A stretch of 64,000 bases of DNA from Sporolactobacillus shoreae (GCF_004684935.1 NZ_SRJD01000012.1:52989-116988), one strand, 5' to 3'; counted from the first letter of the stretch, positions 1 through 10,437 are shown. The notes: a model not told the origin generated them from the letters alone. Numbers and translations: made by a program.

Positions 1-1031
1 CCTAATTCTGATGCCTTTTCCACCAGTGCGTGCCGGCCAGAATGTTTTCCCAGAACGAGTCGGGTTTGGTCCAGTCCGATCATCGACGGGGACATGATTT
101 CATAGGTTCTCGGATTCTTCAGTACACCATCCTGATGAATCCCGGCTTCATGGGCGAACGCGTTAGCACCGACAATCGCTTTATTAGCTTGAATCGGGCT
201 ATGCATCAGCTGGCTGACCATGTCGCTCGTCCGTTTGATTTCCTTCAGGTTCAACCGCGTCGCAGCATGGAACACATCTTTCCGGACATGCAGTGCAACA
301 CCCGCTTCTTCCAGAGCCACATTGCCTGCCCGTTCACCGACCCCGTTGACTGTGCATTCAATCTGTCGCACTCCGGCTTCAACCGAGGCCAGTGTATTTG
401 CTGTGGCCATGCCGAGATCGTTATGACAGTGGCAAGAGAAGCACACTCGGTCGCTGTCTGAAACGTGGTCCCTAATGTAGCGGAACATATCTCCGTATTC
501 CTTGGGTGTCGCATAGCCGACCGTATCCGGAAGGTTGATGACGGTTGCTCCGGCCTTGATCGCTGCCTCCACAACTTTTATCAAAAAGGCCATATCGCTT
601 CGGGAAGCATCTTCGGCCGAAAATTCAACCTGCGGGAAGAATCGCTTCGCATATTTCACAGACTGGACAGCCATTTCAAGGACTTCTTCCGGTTTCTTTT
701 TCAGCTTACAGGCCATATGAATCGGCGATGTTGCAATAAACACATGCACTCTCGGGTTTTCGGTTCCCTTCAGTGCTTCCCAGCATGCATCAATATCATT
801 TTTCATGCACCTGGCCAGACCGGTCACTGTGCTATCCTTTATCTCATTTGCAATGTCGCGCACAGCTTTAAAATCATCCGGTGACGAAGCAGGGAATCCT
901 GCTTCAATTACATCGACACCGAGCTGTTCCAATTGCTTGGCTATCCTCATCTTTTCTTCATCGTTCAGACTGCATCCTGGTGATTGTTCACCGTCACGCA
1001 GCGTTGTGTCGTAAATTTCAATCCTTTCCAT
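1..1031 (-). CDS. leuA: 2-isopropylmalate synthase, N-terminal 343 residues (runs off the left edge)
   Basis: Condenses acetyl-CoA with 2-ketoisovalerate, the committed step of leucine synthesis, in the cytoplasm. The reading frame runs from an ATG at 1031, preceded by a GAGGAG site, to the window edge without a stop. Visible family marks are the N-terminal [12 protein letters not shown] motif (about residues 8-19), the metal-site CHCHNDLG stretch near residue 200 and NGVGERAGN near residue 230. About 343 of the usual 510-520 residues are present. It lies behind a T-box leader with its own terminator, so its transcription is probably tied to uncharged leucine tRNA rather than to the upstream ilv genes. 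A deleted repeat copy (1096-1183) sits between the attenuator and this start. Confidence 0.97.
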   Translation of the reverse strand, partial: MERIEIYDTTLRDGEQSPGCSLNDEEKMRIAKQLEQLGVDVIEAGFPASSPDDFKAVRDIANEIKDSTVTGLARCMKNDIDACWEALKGTENPRVHVFIATSPIHMACKLKKKPEEVLEMAVQSVKYAKRFFPQVEFSAEDASRSDMAFLIKVVEAAIKAGATVINLPDTVGYATPKEYGDMFRYIRDHVSDSDRVCFSCHCHNDLGMATANTLASVEAGVRQIECTVNGVGERAGNVALEEAGVALHVRKDVFHAATRLNLKEIKRTSDMVSQLMHSPIQANKAIVGANAFAHEAGIHQDGVLKNPRTYEIMSPSMIGLDQTRLVLGKHSGRHALVEKASEL

Positions 1032-1095
1032 TTCCCCACTCCTCTCTTCGTTTTGTGTCCTCATGCGAGTCTCTCTATCTTTTTTATACAAAAAA

Positions 1096-1183
1096 CTTTG
1101 TTAAACTTGACTGTTGTTTTTCGCTTCAGGCGCTCGCTTTCCGCTCCAATCAACGAAGGGCAAAAACAACATTAAAATTAAAC
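1096..1183 (-). repeat. Internally deleted copy of the 180-bp MITE-like repeat
   Basis: Read on the minus strand, this stretch matches both ends of the full element at 45999-46181: the TGTTGTTTTTGCCCTTCG end with GATTGGAGCGGAA, and the AAGCGAGCG to GAAGCGAAAAACAACA end. The roughly 90-bp middle is missing, and the join falls at the short repeats GCGGAAGGCG and GCGGAAAGCG of the full copy. It lies in the leuA leader between the T-box terminator and the leuA start. Confidence 0.8.
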
Positions 1184-1193
1184 ATAGTCATAC

Positions 1194-1253
1194 AAAAAAA
1201 GCCTTCTCACCCCATAACCAATCCTAAGATCGGTCATGCAGGGGCGAAAAGGC
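1194..1253 (-). terminator. T-box-controlled terminator of leuA
   Basis: On the minus strand GCCTTTTCGCCCC (1253-1241) pairs with GGGGTGAGAAGGC (1213-1201), followed by seven T (1200-1194). It starts just after the T-box sequence, as expected for the terminator arm that competes with the antiterminator. Confidence 0.9.
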
Positions 1254-1500
1254 TTCTTTTCACGGTACCACCCAACTTCTGATACTTCTTGCGAAATATC
1301 AGCTCAACGGCATCCTCATCAGATTAATCAGATGAGTGATGTCTTTTTTTTAACAAGTGTCTGGAGCACTCGGCCGGTCCTACTTTATTCAGACAGGCAC
1401 TCCGAGGTGAGTTCGTCATTGGGTATGCTGCCGGGCTTTCACCTTGCACCGGCTCTCTGAAAGCAATTCACCAATGGCTTTTTCCTCGTCATGGATTTTT
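1254..1500 (-). promoter_or_regulatory. T-box riboswitch upstream of leuA, probable leucine specifier
   Basis: The conserved T-box core TGGGTGGTACCGTG is read on the minus strand at 1274-1261, directly before the terminator. A long stem I region lies upstream (about 1490-1370). A likely specifier is CTC (1411-1409) within GAACTCACC, which would read leucine and fit leuA. In this class, uncharged tRNA binds the specifier and its 3' end pairs with the T-box bulge, so the antiterminator forms. The specifier was assigned by eye from position and sequence, not from a folded structure. Confidence 0.9.
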
Positions 1501-1551
1501 TTTATGATCCTGATTTTTGGTTTTGCTCAACGAAACAGGTTTGTGCACTAC

Positions 1552-1579
1552 ATATTACACGTTTGAATGAATTTGTCAA
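1552..1579 (-). promoter_or_regulatory. Probable sigma-A promoter of the leuA leader
   Basis: On the minus strand TTGACA (1579-1574) and TAATAT (1557-1552) are 16 bp apart. Transcription would start near 1545, giving a leader of about 510 nt before leuA with the T-box in its first 350 nt. Confidence 0.65.
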
Positions 1580-1618
1580 ACATTTTTGGAAATTTGATCC
1601 CATGCTCATCATATTTTT

Positions 1619-2395
1619 TTACGATCTGATGGCAATTGAGAGCCGATCACCATGCTGTTCAACAATGACTCCATCCCCATAAAAAGCCGTCATGTTTTCC
1701 GGAGTCATAATCCGACTAGTCAATCCGGATTGATAGACTGTGCCTGCCTTCAGTAGCAGTGTGTGATCGAAGCATGGCAGAATTTCGCCGACGTGATGAG
1801 TAACAAAGATCATCGTTGGCGCGTCCGATGAGAAAGCCAGCTGCTGTACCATCGACAGAAGACGCTCTCTGGCAAAAATGTCAAGACCATTGCACGGCTC
1901 ATCCAGAATCAGTAATTCAGGTGATGCCATCAGGGCACGTGCAATCAGTACGCGCTGTTTTTCTCCCTCAGAAAGTGTTCCAAACGGCCTGTCGGAAAAG
2001 GAACTGCAGTGCAGGAGCGCCAGTAATTCTTTTGCCTTGCTTCGATCATCGTCTGTCAGCGCATCATATAAACCAATGGACGCGAATTTTCCGCTCAGCA
2101 CAATGGATTCTGGATTCTCCTGTGGTCTCAGTCTGCCTGCAAGAGCCGAACTGACCCAGCCGATTTGTTTGCGCAGCTCGCGAAGATCGACTTTCCCGAA
2201 CGGCTGGTCAAGCACCGAAAGTGTTCCACTTGTCGGCCAGATATAACCGTTAATCATCTTCAACAGAGTCGTTTTCCCTGAACCGTTGAGACCGACAAGC
2301 GACCAATGCTCCCCTTTTCGAACTTGCCAGGTCACATCCTTGAGCACTTCTTTGTTTTCTCTCCTCCAGCTTATGCGGCTGGCATCTATAATCAT
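1619..2395 (-). CDS. ABC transporter ATP-binding protein, YlmA/ModF-like
   Basis: A single cytoplasmic nucleotide-binding domain of 258 residues. It shows Walker A GLNGSGKTT (near residue 35), the signature LSEGEKQR, Walker B LLILDEP and a TH of the H-loop. The ATG at 2395 was chosen because AAGGAGG lies 10 nt upstream; an ATG three codons earlier has only 1 nt of spacing. It follows ilvA by 28 bp on the same strand, so it is probably the last gene of the ilvBNCA transcript. No permease or binding protein is adjacent. B. subtilis YlmA is a similar lone ATPase. Its substrate cannot be inferred; a link to branched-chain amino acids rests only on position. Confidence 0.85.
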   Translation of the reverse strand: MIIDASRISWRRENKEVLKDVTWQVRKGEHWSLVGLNGSGKTTLLKMINGYIWPTSGTLSVLDQPFGKVDLRELRKQIGWVSSALAGRLRPQENPESIVLSGKFASIGLYDALTDDDRSKAKELLALLHCSSFSDRPFGTLSEGEKQRVLIARALMASPELLILDEPCNGLDIFARERLLSMVQQLAFSSDAPTMIFVTHHVGEILPCFDHTLLLKAGTVYQSGLTSRIMTPENMTAFYGDGVIVEQHGDRLSIAIRS

Positions 2396-2423
2396 TCTGC
2401 ACATGCCTCCTTGTATCCTGGTG

Positions 2424-3494
2424 TCAAAGCAGGTGATCAGGTACCAGCTTTGTTGCCTGGCACGCAGAAGCCAATCGCTTCAGCATGGGAAGCTTTTCCG
2501 GATCCGCATTCCCTCCGCTAACAATCATGCCAACATGCCTGCCTTGAACCGGAACGCGGCCGAAGAGTGCCGCCGCGAATGCTGCGGCTCCGGCACCTTC
2601 AACAAAAAATTTGCTGCGCTCAAGCATTAAGAGCATCGCATCTGCGATCTCCTGATCTGAAACGGTCACGAGATCATCCAGATAGTGAGCAATGATCGGA
2701 AGGGTTTTCTGACCTGCCTTTTTAACAAGAATGCCCTCTGCGATACCGCTCATGTGAACTTGTTCCTTATGACTGAGGTGATGATAGTGATTGTACATAG
2801 CCGGCGCGTGATCAGATTGCACCCCAATCACACGTATACTAGGTTTGACATTTTTTAAATACGTGGCTACTCCCGCCGCGAGTCCGCCTCCGCCAATCGG
2901 CACGAGAACAGTCTCCAGCTGTGGGCACTGCTGCAGCATCTCAAACGCGACGGTCCCCTGTCCGGCCATCACCTGATAGTCATCAAAGGCATGAACAAAT
3001 GTGGCGCCGCTCGTTTCCTGTTCATGAACAGCTGCTTCATATGACTCCTGATAGGATTCTCCCGTCAAAATGACTTCGGCACCATAGTCTGTTGTCGCCT
3101 GCACTTTGGTTTTCGGTGTACTTTCCGGCATGTATATTCGGGCCCTTATCCGTTTTTTGGAGGCGGACAAGGCGACACCCTGGGCATGATTACCTGCCGA
3201 AGCCGTCACAATTCCTTTGGTATCCTGTTCAGCAGATAAATAAAAAACCTTATTGAAAGCTCCACGCAATTTGAACGACCCGGTACGCTGTAGATTTTCG
3301 AGTTTGAAATGCAGATGCGCCCCAGTTAACCTATCGAACGTTGCCGACTCTGCTATCGGTGTCCGGTGAACGATCGTCGTCAGGCATTGCATCGCTTCCA
3401 GTACATCGGCTAGTTGCAAGGAATCCCCAATGTCTTCACACTCCCATATGTTCAAAAAGTGCAGCGTAACGTTTCGTTGCACTTTCGAACTCAT
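2424..3494 (-). CDS. ilvA: Threonine dehydratase, short form without regulatory domain
   Basis: A PLP enzyme deaminating threonine to 2-oxobutyrate, the first step toward isoleucine. The PLP lysine is Lys75 in GSFKLRGAF; SAGNHAQG, the phosphate-binding GGGGLAAG and the C-terminal SGGN are also present. The protein ends soon after the catalytic domain, whereas the B. subtilis biosynthetic enzyme (about 420 residues) has a C-terminal ACT-like domain for isoleucine feedback. In length it resembles the catabolic TdcB type, but its place after ilvB-ilvN-ilvC argues for a biosynthetic role. The start is uncertain: no good ribosome site precedes the ATG at 3494, and the family usually begins near residue 28. 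Confidence 0.92.
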   Translation of the reverse strand: MSSKVQRNVTLHFLNIWECEDIGDSLQLADVLEAMQCLTTIVHRTPIAESATFDRLTGAHLHFKLENLQRTGSFKLRGAFNKVFYLSAEQDTKGIVTASAGNHAQGVALSASKKRIRARIYMPESTPKTKVQATTDYGAEVILTGESYQESYEAAVHEQETSGATFVHAFDDYQVMAGQGTVAFEMLQQCPQLETVLVPIGGGGLAAGVATYLKNVKPSIRVIGVQSDHAPAMYNHYHHLSHKEQVHMSGIAEGILVKKAGQKTLPIIAHYLDDLVTVSDQEIADAMLLMLERSKFFVEGAGAAAFAAALFGRVPVQGRHVGMIVSGGNADPEKLPMLKRLASACQATKLVPDHLL

Positions 3495-3579
3495 TTTAAT
3501 AAAACGTTTTTAAAATCCTCTTGTGTGACAAATTCCGCACAATTTTAAACTCTGATGTTCAAGATCACGCTGTTTTCAA

Positions 3580-4632
<1,053 letters not shown>

Positions 4633-4718
4633 CTATTTGTTTGGTACATAATACCCATTAACCTTCATGTTTTCGTATATTCTTAATCTAATCTCTGATC
4701 TATTGTTTCAATGCTTTG

Positions 4719-4958
4719 TTAAGTCATATCAGCCACCGAAATGACATCAACTAACTTATCAATCTGTTTAACTAGCTGCTCAGTCTGGTGCGCCTCCTCA
4801 ACATTAATGAGCATGCTTATGTCGGAAGTTCCTTCTTTTGTCCCGAGTTTTTGCATCGTCAAACAGTCTATATCCAAGTTCCATCGGGACATGAGAGTCG
4901 CTATACGCCCAAGCACACTCGGATTGCTGGAAACAATCGCAATAATCGTCCGTTTCAT
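4719..4958 (-). CDS. ilvN: Acetolactate synthase regulatory subunit, single ACT domain
   Basis: A 79-residue protein that is essentially one ACT domain, from KRTIIAIVSSNPSVLGRIA to VDVISVADMT. ACT-domain small subunits bind valine and modulate the large subunit. B. subtilis IlvH (about 170 residues) has a second C-terminal domain, absent here. The 104 bp before ilvC are too short to hold one, so this is a naturally short form comparable in length to enterobacterial IlvM or IlvN. It begins 4 bp after the ilvB stop, so translational coupling is likely. Confidence 0.9.
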   Translation of the reverse strand: MKRTIIAIVSSNPSVLGRIATLMSRWNLDIDCLTMQKLGTKEGTSDISMLINVEEAHQTEQLVKQIDKLVDVISVADMT

Positions 4959-4962
4959 GACT

Positions 4963-6681
4963 TCACACCCCTATCATCTCTTTTAGTCCTTTTCCTGGAG
5001 CAACCATTGGAAAAACATTTTCCATTTGTTTGACGCGACAATCAATCAACACAGGATCAGGGTTTTTTACGGCAGATTCCAGAACACTGTCGATCTGGTC
5101 TCGTTCAGTGATTCGCCAACCGGTGACACCATAACTTTCAGCGAGTCTGACAAAGTCTGGTTGAAAGGACGGAATGGAGTGAGCGTATCTTTTTTCATAA
5201 AAAGCTTCCTGCCACTGACGTACCATGCCTAAAGCATTATTGTTTAAAATAATGATTTTGATCGGCAGGTGTAATTCAGTGACTACAGCCAGCTCTTCAA
5301 GGGTCATCTGAAAACCGCCATCACCGACGATTGCCACGACCGTTTTTTCTGGCTCAGCAATCTGCGCGCCAATCGCTGCGGGAAAACCAAATCCCATCGT
5401 GCCAAGGCCCCCAGAGCTTACCCAATGGTACGGGTGCTCGAACTGATAATGCTGGGCTGTCCACATCTGATGCTGGCCAACGTCCGTTGTGACAATGGCG
5501 TCCGATCCGGCATAATGGCGGATACGTTCAATAACGTATTGTGGCGGAATGGTTGAGTCTTCCGGACGATTTTCATAATGAAGCGGATGCTGCTGTGCAT
5601 AAGTGTGCAAATGTCTCAGCCATTCTTGTCTCTCTTTACAGGATCCCGTTGTTCTTTCAAGCTGCTCAAGGACAACACCCGCGTCACCCATCACCGGATA
5701 TTTTGTCGGAACATTTTTCCCGATCTCGGCAGGATCAATATCCACATGTGCAATCTCAGCTTCCGTTGCAAACTTTGAGAGGTTGCACGTCAACCGGTCA
5801 TCAAAACGAGAACCAATGTTAATTAGTAAGTCGCATTCCGAAAGGGCCATATTGGCAGCATATGTGCCATGCATTCCACCCATACCCAGAAACAGAGGAT
5901 GAGACGTTGGAAAACTCCCCAGTCCAAGAAGTGTGTTGACCACAGGAAGTTGATGATTCTGTGCAAATAATCGCAGTCGGTCGCATGCTTTCGCATGAAG
6001 GACACCAGCTCCGGCAAGCAGAACCGGCCGCCTTGCTCTTTCAATAGCTCCAGCCAATCGATGAATCTGTTTTTCATTGGCTGGCCCGGGAACATGATAG
6101 CCCGGTAAGTGTATTTCGACCTTTTCCGATCTCCACTCGATTTGTTCAGCACTCACATCTTTCGGCAGATCAACAAGAACCGGTCCCGGACGTCCTGATG
6201 TTGCAATATAGAAAGCTTCTTTCACAATCCGAGACAAATCACGCAGATCCCTCACTTGAAAATTATGCTTGGTTGCCGGTGCGGTAATACCAATCACATC
6301 TGCCTCTTGAAAAGCATCTGTGTTAATTACGGGTCTGGCCACCTGACCTGTAAAAACCACGATTGGCAACGAATCAATGCACGCATCCATCAGTCCGGTG
6401 ACAATGTTGGTCGCACCCGGTCCGCTCGTGGCAATCACGACACCCGGTTTCCCGGACACTCGTGAATAACCTTCTGCAGCATGAATTGCACCTTGTTCAT
6501 GTCGCGCTAGGACATGCCTGACTTTTTTCCTGTAGAGGGCATCATAAATGGGCAATACAGCCCCACCTGGATAACCGAAAATAACTTCGGTGCCTTCGCG
6601 AAGAATCGATTGAACAAGGACGTCGGCACCGGTACCCCATGTGAATTTGGGTTCATCCTCCGTTTTCGTTGTCAGTGTCAC
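4963..6681 (-). CDS. ilvB: Acetolactate synthase large subunit
   Basis: A thiamine-diphosphate enzyme condensing two pyruvates, or pyruvate with 2-oxobutyrate. From the chosen GTG at 6681 it has 572 residues, the family length. The GTG lies 7 nt after AGGAGG, and the protein then reads [20 protein letters not shown]. The same frame is open to an ATG at 6813, but that 44-codon extension is unlike the family. The catalytic Glu is in [12 protein letters not shown], and the ThDP motif runs from GDGGFQM to NNNALGMV. First gene of the ilvBNCA-ABC run. Its leader (about 6891-6682) shows no T-box. Confidence 0.97.
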   Translation of the reverse strand: MTLTTKTEDEPKFTWGTGADVLVQSILREGTEVIFGYPGGAVLPIYDALYRKKVRHVLARHEQGAIHAAEGYSRVSGKPGVVIATSGPGATNIVTGLMDACIDSLPIVVFTGQVARPVINTDAFQEADVIGITAPATKHNFQVRDLRDLSRIVKEAFYIATSGRPGPVLVDLPKDVSAEQIEWRSEKVEIHLPGYHVPGPANEKQIHRLAGAIERARRPVLLAGAGVLHAKACDRLRLFAQNHQLPVVNTLLGLGSFPTSHPLFLGMGGMHGTYAANMALSECDLLINIGSRFDDRLTCNLSKFATEAEIAHVDIDPAEIGKNVPTKYPVMGDAGVVLEQLERTTGSCKERQEWLRHLHTYAQQHPLHYENRPEDSTIPPQYVIERIRHYAGSDAIVTTDVGQHQMWTAQHYQFEHPYHWVSSGGLGTMGFGFPAAIGAQIAEPEKTVVAIVGDGGFQMTLEELAVVTELHLPIKIIILNNNALGMVRQWQEAFYEKRYAHSIPSFQPDFVRLAESYGVTGWRITERDQIDSVLESAVKNPDPVLIDCRVKQMENVFPMVAPGKGLKEMIGV

Positions 6682-6897
6682 ACCACTTATCCTCCTTTCC
6701 CTCATATCGAGGCAAGCAAGTATGGAGCCCGAGCTTGGAACCTTAACTAAATTTTCGATCCGCCTGGGGAAAGTTGATTTCAAGCCGGTAACCCGGTACT
6801 TACTGCCATTCATCTCCCAAACATCTTAGCAATCTTTATCCGTAGATGACCCAATTTCTGATACGAAAGCGATTGCTTTTTTGAGGGAGTGACCCAA

Positions 6898-6926
6898 ATA
6901 TTAATACTCTTGAAAAATTCAGTCAA
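6898..6926 (-). promoter_or_regulatory. ilvB: Probable sigma-A promoter of ilvB
   Basis: On the minus strand TTGACT (6926-6921) and TAATAT (6903-6898) are separated by 17 bp. Transcription would start near 6891, 210 nt before the ilvB GTG. No terminator or T-box is visible in that leader. Confidence 0.65.
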
Positions 6927-7222
6927 CTCTTATTTTTCATTTTTTTAAAATTTCCCACTTGATAAATTTGGGCACTTATGAAGAAATTCGAAAGCGGAAA
7001 TAAAAAAATATTTTTGATTTGCTGCTCTCAATGGCTTGATGACCTGATCATCCAGTTTAACGGGATCACGTTTTTCCCGCGTTGAATTTATCGCATCGCA
7101 CACTCCTGAGCCTTCATTTTACTCGAAAGCCACTGTACAGATTCATTCTTGGATCAGCAGCAGAATCACTTTTCCCCATTCTATGATTTTTCAAAAAAAT
7201 ATATCTTATCTGTAAAATTGTA
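6927..7222. other. Intergenic region between the divergent ilvB and ilvD promoters
   Basis: About 300 bp, AT-rich near 6935-6960 and 7000-7020, with no supportable gene. It is bounded by the ilvB promoter on the left and the ilvD promoter on the right. I see no convincing CodY-type match. Confidence 0.5.
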
Positions 7223-7251
7223 TTGACTTTCTTATAGGCTGGTGCTATGTT
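7223..7251 (+). promoter_or_regulatory. ilvD: Sigma-A promoter of the ilvD leader
   Basis: TTGACT (7223-7228) and TATGTT (7246-7251) are exactly 17 bp apart. Transcription would start near 7258, about 34 nt before the leader-peptide ATG. Confidence 0.75.
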
Positions 7252-7291
7252 TGATCATACCAAATTTGATCTATACAAGGAGTTCATTACC

Positions 7292-7342
7292 ATGCTGTTC
7301 TCATTCGATAATCGAGTCTTGAATATCTTGATTATTAACTAG
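7292..7342 (+). CDS. ilvD leader peptide, 16 residues
   Basis: Reads MLFSFDNRVLNILIIN and then TAG. AAGGAG (7278-7283) lies 8 nt before the ATG. Seven of the 16 residues are Leu, Ile or Val, and six of them fall in the seven-residue block VLNILII. It lies between a good promoter and an intrinsic terminator ahead of ilvD, the layout of an attenuation leader whose translation rate senses charged branched-chain tRNAs. The peptide itself probably has no other role. Amino-acid attenuation is known for leu-ilv of Lactococcus lactis and for enterobacterial ilv operons; its use here is inferred from layout. Confidence 0.8.
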   Translation: MLFSFDNRVLNILIIN

Positions 7343-7376
7343 GGCCTTGGCAGTCGCTGAAAAACTTAACGATTGT

Positions 7377-7447
7377 CCGGGTCCTCATTGACATCGAATG
7401 GGAACCGGGCAAAAGCTCCCATTCATGGCTATGAATGGGAGCTTTTT
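7377..7447 (+). terminator. Attenuator of ilvD with competing antiterminator
   Basis: The terminator is a perfect 15-bp stem (7412-7426 with 7431-7445) with loop GGCT, running into five T. GAATGGGA (7396-7403) is complementary to TCCCATTC (7417-7424) inside the terminator arm, so it can act as antiterminator. An upstream segment (CCGG 7377-7380 and TCC 7382-7384) can pair with the same region and free the terminator. This three-way exclusion is what leader-peptide attenuators use. Confidence 0.85.
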
Positions 7448-7486
7448 CTATAATCAAACAACACAAGATGAAAGGATGAAGAAAAA

Positions 7487-9217
7487 TTGAGAAGTGACGA
7501 AATTAAGAAGGGTGTGGACAGAGCACCGGCTCGAAGCCTGCTGCGAGCAACCGGCGTTGTGAAAAATGAAGAGGATATGCACAAACCGTTTATTGCAGTC
7601 TGTAATTCATATGTGGATATAGTTCCGGGCCACGTCCATTTGAGAGAACTGGCTGATGTCGCTAAAAAGGCGATCCGTGAAGCTGGCGGCGTGCCTTTTG
7701 AGTTCAATACGATTGGCGTTGACGACGGTATTGCTATGGGTCATATCGGTATGCGCTATTCTCTGCCAAGCCGTGAACTGATCGCCGATTCCGCCGAAAC
7801 AATGATCAATGCGCACTGGTTTGACGGCGTTTTCTACATTCCTAATTGTGATAAGATCACTCCAGGCATGCTGCTCGCCGCTGTGAGGACCAATGTTCCC
7901 GCCATCTTCTGTTCGGGTGGTCCGATGAAAGCCGGTCTTTCCGCACAGGGTAAGGCTCTGACCCTGTCCTCCGTGTTTGAAGGCGTTGGCGCTTTTAAAG
8001 AGGGACGGATCACGAAAGAAGAATTTCTGAACATTGAAGCTTCAGCCTGTCCGACCTGCGGATCCTGTGCCGGTATGTTCACTGCCAATTCAATGAACAG
8101 CCTAATGGAAGTGCTTGGGGTCGCGCTTCCTGGAAACGGCACCGCTCTTGCTGTTTCCGAAGAGAGGCGTGAGTTGATCCGCGAGTCGGCCTCCAAACTG
8201 ATGGATTTAGTGAAAAACAACGTCAGGCCGCGTGACATTATCACCCCTGAAGCTGTTGACGATGCTTTTGCTCTTGATATGGCGATGGGCGGCTCAACCA
8301 ATACGGTTCTGCACATGCTGGCCGTTGCGTCCGAAGCGGGCATTGACTATGATTTGAACCGTATCAACAAGGTTGCTGAAAAAGTACCTTATCTCGCAAA
8401 AATTGCCCCGAGTTCAGCATTCTCCATGCAGGATGTTCACGAAGCCGGCGGTATTTCCGCAATCATCAAAACCCTCATCGATATGGGTGGCATTGTTCAT
8501 CCAAACCGGATCACCGTTACCGGACGGACACTTCGTGAAAATGTTGCAGACGCCCAAGTCAAGAATTCTAAAGTCATTCATCCATTAGAAGAAGCCTACA
8601 GCAAAACAGGTGGATTATCTGTTTTGTTCGGCAATCTTGCGCCAAAGGGTGCCGTTATTAAGGTCGGTGGTGTGGATCCGTCGATTAAAATTTTTACTGG
8701 AAAAGCGATTTGCTTTAACTCACATGATGAAGCAGTTGAAGCCATCGATAATCACACCGTCCGAAAAGGCCATGTCGTTGTTATTCGTTACGAAGGCCCG
8801 AAAGGCGGTCCGGGTATGCCGGAAATGCTGGCGCCGACCTCATCAATTGTCGGTCGGGGACTGGGAAAGGATGTCGCTCTGATCACAGACGGCCGTTTCT
8901 CAGGTGCTTCACGCGGCATTTCTGTTGGCCACATTTCTCCGGAAGCCGCATCAGGTGGTCCGATTGCTCTTGTTAAAGACGGTGATACGATCACGATTGA
9001 TCTAACCCATCGGACGATCCACCTTGCCGTGTCAGACCATGAACTGTCTGAACGTCAGAAACAGCTCAAACCTTTTGTTCCGAAAGTCAAAACCGGCTAT
9101 CTGGCCCGCTACGCCGCACTGGTTACCTCTGCCCACACTGGTGGTGTCATGAGGCTTCCGGAAGCATGGACGAATGAATCAGAAAAAACGGATTTGGCAA
9201 CACCATTAACTGAGTGA
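7487..9217 (+). CDS. ilvD: Dihydroxy-acid dehydratase
   Basis: An iron-sulfur enzyme removing water from dihydroxyisovalerate and dihydroxymethylvalerate to give the 2-keto acids of valine, leucine and isoleucine. It has 576 residues (B. subtilis about 558). Cluster ligands are visible in [12 protein letters not shown] (near residue 120) and [18 protein letters not shown] (near residue 193). The chosen start is TTG at 7487 with AAAGGATG upstream. It stands alone and divergent from ilvBNC, behind the leader peptide and attenuator, and is followed by a transporter gene on the same strand. Confidence 0.97.
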   Translation: MRSDEIKKGVDRAPARSLLRATGVVKNEEDMHKPFIAVCNSYVDIVPGHVHLRELADVAKKAIREAGGVPFEFNTIGVDDGIAMGHIGMRYSLPSRELIADSAETMINAHWFDGVFYIPNCDKITPGMLLAAVRTNVPAIFCSGGPMKAGLSAQGKALTLSSVFEGVGAFKEGRITKEEFLNIEASACPTCGSCAGMFTANSMNSLMEVLGVALPGNGTALAVSEERRELIRESASKLMDLVKNNVRPRDIITPEAVDDAFALDMAMGGSTNTVLHMLAVASEAGIDYDLNRINKVAEKVPYLAKIAPSSAFSMQDVHEAGGISAIIKTLIDMGGIVHPNRITVTGRTLRENVADAQVKNSKVIHPLEEAYSKTGGLSVLFGNLAPKGAVIKVGGVDPSIKIFTGKAICFNSHDEAVEAIDNHTVRKGHVVVIRYEGPKGGPGMPEMLAPTSSIVGRGLGKDVALITDGRFSGASRGISVGHISPEAASGGPIALVKDGDTITIDLTHRTIHLAVSDHELSERQKQLKPFVPKVKTGYLARYAALVTSAHTGGVMRLPEAWTNESEKTDLATPLTE

Positions 9218-9345
9218 AGATATTTGAAGATCATGAGGGACGGGGTGCTTCCATATGCCTGACATCCATCTTGTTTCTCAGATACTCAAATTTCATCAAT
9301 ATAGATAAATAAAGGGATATACAAAAACAGAAGGGATTGAAGACA

Positions 9346-10323
9346 TTGAAAGTGATCGTATCAATGGGAAAATTTTTGGGGAAATACTTTGCCTTGTTTG
9401 TTTTGGCTGCCGCAGCCATCAGTTATTTTCAACCAAGTTTAATTACCTGGGTACTGCCTTACGTTTCTTATTTATTGGGCGTTGTCATGTTTGGCATGGG
9501 GATGACTTTAAAGCGATCCGATTTCGCCGAAGTATTTAAGCGGCCGAAAGATGTTATTGTTGGCGTTTGCGCTCATTATCTGATCATGCCGCTTGTCGCT
9601 TACGTGCTGTGCCTCGTGTTCCATCTTCCGAGCGCCGTTGCTGTTGGCGTCATCCTCGTTGGCTGTTGCCCCAGCGGAACATCTTCCAATGTCATGTGCT
9701 ATCTGGCAAAAGGCGATGTGGCTCTGGGTGTATCGATTGGTGCCGTCTCCACGCTCATCGCTCCGGTCATGCTGCCCTTCATACTCTGGCTGCTTGCCAG
9801 ACGCTGGGTGAAAATTCCGACAGGATCACTATTTGTCAGTGTTGTTGAGATCGTGATCATCCCAATTGTTCTTGGCGTGCTTGTCAACACATTGTTTGGT
9901 AAGAAAGTGGAAAAAGCCACCGAAGCGCTTCCGCTTGTGTCGACGGTATCAATTATCATGATCGCCGGTGGCGTCGTAGCAGCAAATAGTGCGACATTAT
10001 TCACTGCCAGCACATTGATCCTGATTCCTGTGGTCATCCTGCACAACCTGCTTGGCTATACCTTGGGCTTCTTCTTCAGCCGGCTGCTCGGCATGGATCA
10101 CCAGAAGAGCCGTGCCATCACATTCGAAGTCGGTATGCAGAATTCGGGGCTGGGTGTCACCTTAGCGATGGCTTTCTTCTCACCGATTGCAGCTGTGCCG
10201 GGAACATTATTCAGCATCTGGCATAATATGTCCGGTTCCGTTCTGGCCTCTTACTGGGAAGGAAAAGACAAGAAAGCAGATGCAAAATCGGCAGTTAAAA
10301 CTGCGGCAAACGTCGTAAGCTGA
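9346..10323 (+). CDS. BASS-family sodium-dependent transporter, YocS/PanS-like
   Basis: An integral membrane protein of about 325 residues with nine or ten hydrophobic segments. The family-typical VGCCPSGTSSNVMCYLAKGD stretch is followed later by FEVGMQNSGLGVTLA, the crossed-helix sodium sites of BASS proteins. The TTG at 9346 was preferred because AGAAGGGA lies about 10 nt upstream; a TTG three codons earlier is too close. It is co-directional with ilvD, 128 bp downstream, and is followed by a terminator. Salmonella PanS, a BASS member, moves ketopantoate, which derives from an ilvD product. A keto-acid substrate is therefore an attractive but unproven guess. Confidence 0.85.
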   Translation: MKVIVSMGKFLGKYFALFVLAAAAISYFQPSLITWVLPYVSYLLGVVMFGMGMTLKRSDFAEVFKRPKDVIVGVCAHYLIMPLVAYVLCLVFHLPSAVAVGVILVGCCPSGTSSNVMCYLAKGDVALGVSIGAVSTLIAPVMLPFILWLLARRWVKIPTGSLFVSVVEIVIIPIVLGVLVNTLFGKKVEKATEALPLVSTVSIIMIAGGVVAANSATLFTASTLILIPVVILHNLLGYTLGFFFSRLLGMDHQKSRAITFEVGMQNSGLGVTLAMAFFSPIAAVPGTLFSIWHNMSGSVLASYWEGKDKKADAKSAVKTAANVVS

Positions 10324-10400
10324 ATTGGGTTTATGATGATAGAACTTTTCACATTTTACAGCTCTAGCTCTTCTTTGAATTTATATTCATCAATACTCAC

Positions 10401-10437
10401 AGGTGCACCAGACGAAATGTCTGTTGCACCTTTTTTT
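10401..10437 (+). terminator. Intrinsic terminator after the BASS transporter
   Basis: AGGTGCA (10401-10407) and TGCACC (10425-10430) form a stem, extended inside by AGAC and GTCT, and followed by seven T. It probably ends the ilvD-transporter transcript. Confidence 0.85.

Noticed and set aside
6682..6813. N-terminal extension of ilvB to an ATG at 6813
   Set aside because: The extra 44 codons are unlike acetolactate synthases, and the GTG at 6681 has an ideal AGGAGG site and gives the family length.
6682..6960. T-box or CodY site upstream of ilvB
   Set aside because: No GGTGGTACC-type core and no good match to the CodY palindrome were found; the AT-rich stretch near 6905-6925 matches only loosely.
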